DNA from: Paucisalibacillus globulus DSM 18846
GTDB lineage: Bacteria; Bacillota; Bacilli; Bacillales; Amphibacillaceae
Reading direction: 5' to 3'
Assembly (NCBI RefSeq): GCF_000482485.1
Contig: NZ_AXVK01000020.1
Coordinates: 1 to 64,000, forward strand
DNA: 64,000 nucleotides
Shown: positions 38,721 to 46,132 of the stretch, one piece after another
Layout: every line of letters starts with the position of its first letter
Numbering within the stretch: the stretch's first letter is position 1
The notes under the pieces: model-generated
Database searches by the model: none
Told to the model about the DNA's origin: nothing
Seen by the model: the letters and a program-made list of their open reading frames with translations, nothing else
Translations under genes and position numbers: made by a program

Positions 38721-39151
38721 AGACTGTGCGGTAACTACTACATATTGCCGTTCGAATTTAATGAATGGAGTAGATGAACTGCTATACTACCGCTCCGGCA
38801 GAATACTCCGCTTTCCACGGGCACGGCCTCAGCCTCCTCGCGGAAAGTTCACCGCTGCGGGGTCTTCGGACACGTGCTATTCCCGTAGGAGTCTCCGTAT
38901 TCTGCCTGCGCTAGTTTGGGTTTTCTTTTTATTACTTGTATTCGAACATATTTATCAGTAGTTAATTTTAATAATTTCTGATTCACTACACTAGCTCTGG
39001 AAATACACGGAGACTTCTATGGGAGGACAGGCATAGGTGAGACCCCGCAACGCGAAGCGCGAGGAGGCTCAACAGCCGCCCATGGAAAGCGCAGTGTATT
39101 TCCGGAGCGGGTTTGATGCACTACCAAAGATAATTAGTTACCACACAGTTT
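38721..39151. repeat. GC-rich dispersed inverted-repeat element, copy 1
   Basis: About 431 bases with imperfect ends GACTGTGCGGTAACT at 38722-38736 and AGTTACCACACAGTTT at 39136-39151. Inside are two GC-rich blocks (about 38790-38913 and 38992-39111). The first read backwards resembles the second: both contain GGAGACT, GACCCCGC, GAGGAGGCT and GGAAAGCG in the same order. The whole is therefore a long inverted repeat around an AT-rich centre. The blocks contrast with AT-rich surroundings. No gene is encoded; the open frame at 38662-38961 is a by-product. Confidence 0.85.
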
Positions 39152-39190
39152 CCTTCAACGCGAAAGAAAAATAGCTGGCTTTACGAATAT

Positions 39191-40687
39191 TTAGAATTGG
39201 TATATATCTTGATATTTTGTTGTTAAATATTTAACTAAGTAATCTGGGTTTAGTCCTTCTCCTGTTACATCATGTAAGATATCAAGAGGCTTTTTCATTT
39301 TTCCATATTGATGAATATTGTCTGTCATCCAGTTGCGAATTGAGGAAAAGTCTCCGGATCTAATTACTTTTTCAATATCCACTTTTTCACGCATTTTGTG
39401 TTCGAATTGTGCTGCATACATATACCCTAAAGCATACGAAGGAAAATAACCGAAATCTCCTCCAGCCCAGTGGATATCTTGCAAAACGCCTTCCCTATCG
39501 GATGTAGGTTTTATACCAAGGTATTCCCCCATTTTCTCATTCCATAGATGAGGTAAGTCTTTCACTTCAATTTCACTATTGATTAGTGCTTTTTCAAGTT
39601 CATATCGAACCATAATATGAAGCGGATAAGTTAATTCGTCTGCTTCAATTCGGATAAATGATGGTTTTACTTCGTTTACTGCATGATAAAAATCCTGTAG
39701 TGGTATTTTGTTAAAATGGCTTGGTGCATATTTCTTAAATAAATCATAATGTGATTCCCAGAAAATTTTATTTCTACCTAAAAAGTTCTCCCAGAATAAG
39801 GATTGAGATTCATGTATTCCCATTGATGTACCACTTGCTAAAGGTGTTCCTTCTAACTTTTTATCAATGTTTTGTTCGTAAAGTGCATGTCCAGCTTCAT
39901 GAATGATACCAAATACTGCCATACGGAAGTCCTGTTCATCATAACGTGTTGTAATCCGCACATCATTTAAATTTACTGTAATTTCAAAAGGATGAATGGT
40001 GTCGTCTAACCGACCAGCATCCCAGTCATAACCCATACGATTTAAAATATCTACCGATAGAGCCTTTTGACTGTCTTTTGGAAAATATGTACTTAACAGA
40101 GTAGTATCAGGTCTTACTGAACTTGCCTCAATTTTTTCCAGTAATGCAGTTAGTGATTTACGTACTTTTGGAAATACTTCGTCTAATGTCTTGACTGTTA
40201 CTCCTGGTTCATAATTATTAAGTAATGCATCATAAATATTTTCTTTATATCCCCAGTAATTGGCAAACTTTTTGTTATAGTCCACCAGCTTTTCTAAATA
40301 TGGTTGAAACATAGCAAAGTCCGCTTTCTCCCTAGCTTCCTGCCATACTGCTTCACCTTTAGACTGTAACATGACATATTCTTTGAATTCTACTTCAGGA
40401 ATTTTTCTGTTTTTTTCATAGGTCTCTTCACACTCTAATACTGACTTTTGGATAACTTCATCCTGTGTTTGACCTTTTAATTCATCAATAAATCCCTTTA
40501 TTTCATTTGATACTTGCATTTGATGTAGTTTTTGAGAAAGGTATCCTACTACCTCTGATCGTTGTTCTACACCTTTCTTAGGAATCTTCGTGCGTAAATC
40601 CCATTGAATTAATGTGATTGCTTCACGTAAAGCATTTTGTTCTTTCAAATATTCTAAGAAAGCTTTTTCTGTTTTTGCCAAACTCAT
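39191..40687 (-). CDS. ypwA: M32-family carboxypeptidase (thermostable carboxypeptidase type)
   Basis: 498 residues. The zinc motif HEAGHALYE lies near residue 262, with the third ligand Glu in GIHESQSLFWENF. It releases C-terminal residues from peptides in the cytoplasm. The length is standard. It ends 40 bases from repeat copy 1 and starts 3 bases after the ypsC gene, so the two probably form an operon. Confidence 0.92.
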   Translation of the reverse strand: MSLAKTEKAFLEYLKEQNALREAITLIQWDLRTKIPKKGVEQRSEVVGYLSQKLHQMQVSNEIKGFIDELKGQTQDEVIQKSVLECEETYEKNRKIPEVEFKEYVMLQSKGEAVWQEAREKADFAMFQPYLEKLVDYNKKFANYWGYKENIYDALLNNYEPGVTVKTLDEVFPKVRKSLTALLEKIEASSVRPDTTLLSTYFPKDSQKALSVDILNRMGYDWDAGRLDDTIHPFEITVNLNDVRITTRYDEQDFRMAVFGIIHEAGHALYEQNIDKKLEGTPLASGTSMGIHESQSLFWENFLGRNKIFWESHYDLFKKYAPSHFNKIPLQDFYHAVNEVKPSFIRIEADELTYPLHIMVRYELEKALINSEIEVKDLPHLWNEKMGEYLGIKPTSDREGVLQDIHWAGGDFGYFPSYALGYMYAAQFEHKMREKVDIEKVIRSGDFSSIRNWMTDNIHQYGKMKKPLDILHDVTGEGLNPDYLVKYLTTKYQDIYQF

Positions 40688-40689
40688 GC

Positions 40690-41829
40690 TTATTCTCCCC
40701 TTATTTTCTTGCCAAAATATTGATAATAATCAACTTTTATAAACCCATTGAATAACTTTCTCTTTTTAGTGGCGGTTTGTCCATAATACTTTTCGAAAGC
40801 TTCGTAGGCTGTTAATGCATAAACACTCCATGACGGATGGTTCTTCATTACATGACCAAAATCTTTGTAGATAGCTTCTACTGCTTCCTCATCACCAATA
40901 CGTTGACCATAGGGTGGGTTTGCGATGATATAGCCATTATCTTTTTTAATAGATAAATCCTTTACTTGCATTTGCTTCCACGTAATTAACTCACCAAGTC
41001 CTGCTTCTAAGCTATTACCTTTAGCAATGTCTATCATTTTATGGTCAATGTCACTACCAATAATCTCAATTTTTTGATCATAGTTTGCTAAGTCTTCAGC
41101 CTCTTGAAATGCATCATCCCAATGTTTGGAACGAATAAAGCTCCAATCCTCCGAGTCAAATTCACGATTAAATCCTGGAGCGATATTTTGTCCGATTAAT
41201 GCAGCTTCGATTGGAATAGTTCCAGAACCACAGAACGGATCTACTAGCGTGTATTCAGGTTTCCAATTGGTTAGTAATACTAATGCTGCAGCCATTGTCT
41301 CTTTAAGTGGGGCTTCCCCCTGTCCTACACGATAACCTCTTTTATGTAGTCCCACACCTGATGTGTCAATCGTAAGTAAGGCAATATCCTTTAATAGTGA
41401 TACTTCTATCTTGTACATGGCACCTGTTTCAGGCATTTTTGAAACCATACCGTATTTCCTCTTTAAACGCTCAGCTATTGCCTTTTTTACAATCTTTTGA
41501 CAGTCAGGAACACTGTATAATGTCGATTTAACTGATTTTCCAGATACAGGAAACTGGCCATCCTCACTAACATAATGCTCCCACGGAAGAGCTTTTGTTC
41601 CTTCAAAAAGCTCATCGAACGTTGTTGCCTTAAATTCGCCAACAACTAATCTTACGCGGTCTGCTGTTCTTAACCATAAATTACATCTAGGTATTGCTGA
41701 TACTGGTGCTTCAAATATTACTTTACCATTATCAACTTGAACCTCATATCCAAGGTTTCTTACTTCATCAGCGACGACAGCTTCTAATCCCATCGCGGCA
41801 GTTGCAATTAATTTAATATGTTTTGACAT
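40690..41829 (-). CDS. ypsC: THUMP-domain class I RNA methyltransferase, YpsC/RlmL-like
   Basis: 379 residues. A THUMP domain (about 45-155) binds RNA. The Rossmann methyltransferase part has LVDPFCGSGTIPIEAALIG for S-adenosylmethionine and the N6/N2-type catalytic motif IIANPPYGQRIG. It corresponds to the N-terminal half of E. coli RlmL, an rRNA guanine N2 methyltransferase. The ATG at 41829 follows AAGGGA; the longer open frame is not supported. Confidence 0.9.
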   Translation of the reverse strand: MSKHIKLIATAAMGLEAVVADEVRNLGYEVQVDNGKVIFEAPVSAIPRCNLWLRTADRVRLVVGEFKATTFDELFEGTKALPWEHYVSEDGQFPVSGKSVKSTLYSVPDCQKIVKKAIAERLKRKYGMVSKMPETGAMYKIEVSLLKDIALLTIDTSGVGLHKRGYRVGQGEAPLKETMAAALVLLTNWKPEYTLVDPFCGSGTIPIEAALIGQNIAPGFNREFDSEDWSFIRSKHWDDAFQEAEDLANYDQKIEIIGSDIDHKMIDIAKGNSLEAGLGELITWKQMQVKDLSIKKDNGYIIANPPYGQRIGDEEAVEAIYKDFGHVMKNHPSWSVYALTAYEAFEKYYGQTATKKRKLFNGFIKVDYYQYFGKKIRGE

Positions 41830-41899
41830 GAAAAAAGTCCCTTCAGCTTTGATTGTACAATAAAAATAGTTTACCACACTTTAGCGATAATACTTAGAA

Positions 41900-41941
41900 A
41901 AACAAACACATTCGCTCTGTTCTTTGCGGATGTGTTTGTTT
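41900..41941 (-). terminator. Hairpin with T run between rnpB and ypsC
   Basis: AAACAAACACATTCGC pairs with GCGGATGTGTTTGTTT (one G-U), and a T run follows on the minus strand. With the hairpin at 41987 it forms two terminators in a row after rnpB. Confidence 0.7.
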
Positions 41942-41986
41942 TTCTATACTTGTGGAAAGTTTTAAAGCTTTTCAACAAAATAAAAT

Positions 41987-42018
41987 AACCTTTCTGCATT
42001 TAAATACAGAAAGGTTGT
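41987..42018 (-). terminator. Terminator of rnpB
   Basis: AACCTTTCTG pairs with CAGAAAGGTT around an AT loop, with TATTTTATTTTG after it on the minus strand. Confidence 0.8.
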
Positions 42019-42032
42019 TTATTCGTATATTG

Positions 42033-42427
42033 GACCTCTGAATACTCGATAAGCCATGTTCTGTACCATTGTACTCCAAACGGTGGTCAGCCTCGTACCC
42101 AGGTTGTAATCATCTATCTACAGGTAAATTACCTGTCCCTTGTTCGGTTCTAGTTCCCTACTAAAGGATGCCCCTACCATAATTTGGGTTGCTCACTCGC
42201 GGGGTTTACCTCGTTCCACCTAAAATGTTTCCATTTTAGCTCCGTCACTGTGGCACTTTCAAGGATAGAATTCCATATCCAAAAAGGACTTAGGAACTTC
42301 ACCTGCCGTTAGCCCTTAAGACTACCTTGACTTATGAATTCGTCAAGCACGAACACTACAAACATCTCAGTCTGTGTGAGCATGGACTTTCCTCTGCAGT
42401 GTATGCAGCGATTACATGAGTATTCAA
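42033..42427 (-). ncRNA. rnpB: RNase P RNA, Bacillus B type
   Basis: The catalytic RNA of RNase P, which trims tRNA 5' leaders. On the minus strand the ends GAATACTC (42425-42418) and GAGTATTC (42047-42040) pair as helix P1. Conserved elements in order are GAGGAAAGTCCATGCTC, AGTGCCACAGTGACG, GGTAAACCCC, GATAGATGATTACAACC, and ACAGAACATGGCTTAT. The length near 395 bases and absence of A-type features fit the B type. Its place between gpsB and ypsC matches B. subtilis. Confidence 0.96.
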
Positions 42428-42439
42428 TTCCTAACATCC

Positions 42440-42448
42440 ATTATAACA
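42440..42448 (-). promoter_or_regulatory. Extended -10 promoter of rnpB
   Basis: TGTTATAAT on the minus strand is an extended -10 box. The expected start falls at about 42430-42433, just before the P1 helix. Confidence 0.65.
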
Positions 42449-42483
42449 TAACTAGTCTAAATTTACATTGTAAAATATTAGTA

Positions 42484-42795
42484 TTATGAATCTGCATTTG
42501 CATATTTACTTCCAAATACAGCCTTTTCTAAATTAGAGAGCCGCTTCAATACGTCATAATTAACCTGTTGTGGCATTGGATTAGAAGATCTTGTTCTTCC
42601 TTGGCTCTCGCTTGACTTTTTAAGTTTTGCAATCTCTTGCTTTAAGCGATCAATTTCTTGGCCAAATGCCTCATAGTCTTGAATGACAATATCTAAAAAT
42701 TCATCAACTTCTTCTTGATTATACCCTCTCATTGCCGTTTTAAAATCTTTTTCAAGAATCTCTTTACTACCTAATTGAATTCGATTATTCATCAT
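42484..42795 (-). CDS. gpsB: Cell division/elongation protein GpsB
   Basis: 103 residues. The N-terminal DivIVA-type domain (ILEKDFKTAMRGYNQEEVDEFLDIVIQDYEAF) is followed by a coiled coil and a C-terminal helix (YDVLKRLSNLEKAVFG) for hexamer formation. GpsB shuttles PBP1 between septum and side wall. The ATG at 42795 or 42792 follows GGGGTGAAG. It neighbours rnpB as in B. subtilis. Confidence 0.93.
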   Translation of the reverse strand: MMNNRIQLGSKEILEKDFKTAMRGYNQEEVDEFLDIVIQDYEAFGQEIDRLKQEIAKLKKSSESQGRTRSSNPMPQQVNYDVLKRLSNLEKAVFGSKYANADS

Positions 42796-42906
42796 TTTCT
42801 TCACCCCATATAATTCTATTTCATTTTATTTTCTTGATGTCCTAAGTTTAATATGAAACAAGTTAATTTACTATATGTACATCATCCATTTTTTATTATA
42901 GCAAAA

Positions 42907-42938
42907 AAGTAAGGAGCTGGACAATCCGCTCCTTACTT
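42907..42938 (-). terminator. Terminator after cdd
   Basis: AAGTAAGGAGC pairs with GCTCCTTACTT around ten bases, followed on the minus strand by TTTTTTGC. Confidence 0.85.
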
Positions 42939-42949
42939 ATTATTATCAC

Positions 42950-43348
42950 TTATTTTTCCATATCCGATTTTTGAAATGAAAATGGGAGTAATTCTTCCAT
43001 TCTAACTGTCATTGTATTGTCATTTAAATTTGTTAAATGTATATTCATTTTAGAATCAAAAAACTCACTCATTACTTGGCGACAAGACCCACATGGTGGA
43101 ACAGGACGTTCTGTATCTGCAACGACAGCTAGTTCTATAAATTCTGTTTCACCTTCTGAAATTGCTTTAAAAATTGCTACCCTTTCCGCACATAATGATA
43201 CAGGGTATGCCGCATTCTCAATGTTGCAACCTGTATATATTTTCCCTGACTTCGTTAATAACGCAGCACCTACTTTAAATTTTGAATATGGAACATAAGC
43301 TTGTTCTCTTATTTCGATTGCTTTATTAATGAGCTCCTGATTAGACAT
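42950..43348 (-). CDS. cdd: Cytidine deaminase
   Basis: 132 residues. It deaminates cytidine and deoxycytidine. Zinc ligands are Cys in SLCAERVAIF, with the catalytic Glu, and the two Cys of VPPCGSCRQVM. The three-Cys ligand set is that of the tetrameric Bacillus type. GGGGGAAAGG precedes the ATG. In B. subtilis cdd lies elsewhere (with era), so its place here is a difference. Confidence 0.95.
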   Translation of the reverse strand: MSNQELINKAIEIREQAYVPYSKFKVGAALLTKSGKIYTGCNIENAAYPVSLCAERVAIFKAISEGETEFIELAVVADTERPVPPCGSCRQVMSEFFDSKMNIHLTNLNDNTMTVRMEELLPFSFQKSDMEK

Positions 43349-43419
43349 AAGCCTTTCCCCCTATCGATGTTTGGAAGCAAATTATATTAAAAATAGTCAG
43401 AATTGTAAAGCTTGAACAC

Positions 43420-43770
43420 TTATTCTAAAGCTCTTATTAATTGATCAAAAACATATTGAACAGATTGATTTAATTCCATATAGCGCCTTCTTCTAACATC
43501 AATATAATAACTATGCATTAGTAGTAGTTCCATATTTTCTCTGGTAGAAACAATTTGATTCGGATGTACACTTATCTTACTCTCTTTTATTATCTTTAAT
43601 GCAAGTTCTTCCCATTTTGAAAGTAACTCATAGATTGGCGAAGTTTTTTCCTTTACCATTTCGAAATATTCTTTATCACGACGATCCTCTGGGGGATTAT
43701 TTTGCTCAAAACGGTCTTTAAGTTGTTGCAAATATTCTTTTAATTGATTTGTATATTCAATAAGTAACAT
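43420..43770 (-). CDS. yppE: YppE family protein (DUF1798)
   Basis: 116 residues, all helical. YTNQLKEYLQQLKDRFEQ at the start and ENMELLLMHSYYIDVRRRRYMELNQSVQYVFDQL at the end match the YppE four-helix bundle. The ATG at 43770 has AGAGG 7 bases upstream and gives the family N-terminus. The ATG at 43788 is possible. It lies in the ypp region next to sspM and recU as in B. subtilis. Function unknown. Confidence 0.82.
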   Translation of the reverse strand: MLLIEYTNQLKEYLQQLKDRFEQNNPPEDRRDKEYFEMVKEKTSPIYELLSKWEELALKIIKESKISVHPNQIVSTRENMELLLMHSYYIDVRRRRYMELNQSVQYVFDQLIRALE

Positions 43771-43875
43771 CGTAACGCCTCTATTCATCCTATATATAGT
43801 TATATATTATCATGTTAAGATGATTTAGGCATTTATTCACACTTATACTATAGTACCCCAAATACATTAGGGAAT

Positions 43876-44082
43876 TTAATCATTTAAGGTATTAATTGTT
43901 TCAACTAGTTGCTGGATTTCTCTATTTTGTTTTCTATATAGTTCTTGAATATAGTTATCTACTTTTATAGTTAGTTTTTGTTCGGCAATACGTGCGATAT
44001 CATTGAGTTTGTATAGAGCTTCTTCAAAATCTTTACGATATACTCCATGACTATCTTTTTCCTTCAATAATGCAAGTCCCAT
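43876..44082 (-). CDS. Small helical protein of unknown family
   Basis: 68 residues, almost entirely helical and charged. DNYIQELYRKQNREIQQLVETINTLND at the end has heptad spacing and may form a coiled coil. GGGGTGAG precedes the ATG at 44082, so it is likely translated. In B. subtilis this place holds yppF, but I see no clear likeness to it. Confidence 0.6.
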   Translation of the reverse strand: MGLALLKEKDSHGVYRKDFEEALYKLNDIARIAEQKLTIKVDNYIQELYRKQNREIQQLVETINTLND

Positions 44083-44221
44083 AATAACTCACCCCAATTA
44101 AGTAATGTTATTCTATATTTCTTCATACAAAGTTATATGTCCTTCATGTTCGACAAAACTAGTGTTTAAACTCATTATTTTTCAAGTTTTAGACAAACTA
44201 AAAGTAAAGGAGGTCTACAAG

Positions 44222-44323
44222 ATGAAAGACAAACAGAAGAACAAACAAAAAGAAGTATTAAATGGTAAAACTCTTAAAGATGGAGATAAGAAATTAAACG
44301 GTCCAAACCGACCTTCTACTTGA
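44222..44323 (+). CDS. sspM: Small acid-soluble spore protein M
   Basis: 33 residues, very basic. It ends DKKLNGPNRPST, nearly the same as the KLGGPNRPST end of B. subtilis SspM, and its size and its place by the ypp/recU/ponA genes agree. AAAGGAGGT lies 5 to 7 bases before the ATG at 44222; the longer open frame upstream is not used. It should be made in the forespore late in sporulation. A strong terminator follows. Confidence 0.9.
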   Translation: MKDKQKNKQKEVLNGKTLKDGDKKLNGPNRPST

Positions 44324-44325
44324 GT

Positions 44326-44369
44326 AAAAAGGATGCCATAGGTAAAGTTTCCCTCCTGGCATCCTTTTT
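44326..44369. terminator. Terminator between sspM and yppC
   Basis: AAAAAGGATGCCA pairs with TGGCATCCTTTTT at 44357-44369. T runs on both strands serve the two convergent genes. Confidence 0.9.
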
Positions 44370-44390
44370 TATTTTTTAATAGTAAATATT

Positions 44391-45341
44391 CTAGTGTAAG
44401 ATACTTTTCACATGATGATACGCATATAAAAGGTTACGCTTACGATAAAATGATTCCCCTATTTCCTTTACTTCACCATCAAATGGATAAAACCACTGCT
44501 TCTTCATACCCCCGAATTTATACCAATCTAAACGAATAGTATCTTGATGGTCTATTATTGGATAGACCGTCCGTAACATTGGACCTTTAGGGAAATCAAT
44601 GGGTAATATTTTTTCATAATCTTTTCTAGAACCCGTATGTTCTACCTTAAGAATAAATTCCATTAAGGTTGGGTATATATCAGAGTGGAATATTTGCTTA
44701 GCGAGATTTTTACCTAATGTTATGCGATTTGTTATATTCGTGAATCCGTGTACAAAGGAACCATATAACCTTCCTGTACTAGTGGGAAGAAGAACAGCGT
44801 TTAACATCAAACTATTTTGTATTAAGTATGAGAAACTAAAAAATACTTTCTTCTTAAAATATGGTTGTGAAATGACAGGACGCTGGATTACATTTTGTTC
44901 ATTAATAATTAATGCAATCATAAGTCGCTCCCTATCTTTTGATTTAATAAAAATCTCCCATTCTTTCTTCATAAAAGCTGAGACATGGAATTTATCTAAT
45001 AAATCAAGCAAAAGCACACCATTATTAAGATATAATTCATAAAGTAATAATTGTGGATATGCGTCAGAAAAAATAAGCCAATTAGCTCGTTCGTATAACA
45101 TAAATAACTGTCTACGTTCAATATCACTAAGCAGTTTTTTATAAGAAGGTAAATATAAGTCTGTCATATTCCAACCAGCATTGCGAGAAACAATACTTGC
45201 GACTATTGCCCACTTAATTTCTGGGTACTTCATAAAAAAATGTTGGTAAGCTTTCGTTCTAGAAATGTTATCAATATTATACTTCCTAGTTTTATTTATT
45301 ATATAATAGAGATAGTCCTGTTCTTGCCAGTTTATATTCAT
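44391..45341 (-). CDS. yppC: YppC-like protein (DUF2515)
   Basis: 316 residues. The start NISRTKAYQHFFMKYPEIKWAIVASIVSRNAGWNMTDL and the segment RANWLIFSDAYPQLLLYE are characteristic of DUF2515. The protein is soluble and helical with several aromatic clusters. It is divergent from recU, the same arrangement as in B. subtilis. Function unknown. Confidence 0.85.
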   Translation of the reverse strand: MNINWQEQDYLYYIINKTRKYNIDNISRTKAYQHFFMKYPEIKWAIVASIVSRNAGWNMTDLYLPSYKKLLSDIERRQLFMLYERANWLIFSDAYPQLLLYELYLNNGVLLLDLLDKFHVSAFMKKEWEIFIKSKDRERLMIALIINEQNVIQRPVISQPYFKKKVFFSFSYLIQNSLMLNAVLLPTSTGRLYGSFVHGFTNITNRITLGKNLAKQIFHSDIYPTLMEFILKVEHTGSRKDYEKILPIDFPKGPMLRTVYPIIDHQDTIRLDWYKFGGMKKQWFYPFDGEVKEIGESFYRKRNLLYAYHHVKSILH

Positions 45342-45447
45342 AAAGAATTCCTACCTTACATTTGTGATTATTTTATAATTTTTACCTTTAAAGTAACACT
45401 GTAGGCGTTTTTTCTGATATGATACTGATTATGCTAGGAGGCATTGT

Positions 45448-46044
45448 ATGAATTATCCTAACGGAAAACGGTCGCTGACTATCAACAATAAGCTGACAAA
45501 TCAATCTTTTTCAAATCGTGGTATGACCTTAGAGGAAGATATTAACCAGACGAACCAGTATTACTTAGATACAGATCATGCTCTTATTCACAAAAAACCA
45601 ACACCGATTCAAATTGTAAAAGTAAATTACCCAAAGCGAAGTGCTGCTGTTATAACGGAAGCATATTTCAAACAAGCTTCCACCACTGATTATAATGGAC
45701 TCTATCGTAATCGGTATATAGACTTTGAGGCTAAGGAAACAAAGAATAAAACATCCTTTCCTTTAGCCAACATTCATGAGCACCAGATAACTCATATGGA
45801 AGCTGTCATAAAACATGGTGGTATTTGCTTTATGATTATCCGATTTGCTATTCATAATGAGACATATTATGTGGAAGCGGAAAAATTGTTTCCCTATTGG
45901 TATGAAAAGGCAGCGGATGGTAGAAAATCAATACCATACGATCATATTAAGCAAATAGGATATTTAATACCTTTTAAATATCAAACTAGAGTAGACTATC
46001 TATCCATTATTGATCAACTTTATTTTAAGCAGGAAGAAAAGTAG
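45448..46044 (+). CDS. recU: Holliday junction resolvase RecU
   Basis: 198 residues. It cuts four-way junctions during recombination and chromosome segregation. Landmarks are [21 protein letters not shown] at the N-terminal stalk, [27 protein letters not shown] with the metal-binding acids, and [16 protein letters not shown] precedes the ATG. It lies 88 bases upstream of ponA on the same strand, the conserved recU-ponA pair. Confidence 0.95.
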   Translation: MNYPNGKRSLTINNKLTNQSFSNRGMTLEEDINQTNQYYLDTDHALIHKKPTPIQIVKVNYPKRSAAVITEAYFKQASTTDYNGLYRNRYIDFEAKETKNKTSFPLANIHEHQITHMEAVIKHGGICFMIIRFAIHNETYYVEAEKLFPYWYEKAADGRKSIPYDHIKQIGYLIPFKYQTRVDYLSIIDQLYFKQEEK

Positions 46045-46132
46045 AACAAATACTTTTACCTGCATGGAACTAGGAAATACGGATAAAATTCATTCCGTAA
46101 GCCAAGTTTACTAAGATTGGAGGTAGTGAGAA

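Noticed and set aside
38662-38961. 99-codon open frame after the oxidase operon
   Set aside because: It runs from the operon terminator into the GC-rich repeat and has no codon pattern or start site of a gene.
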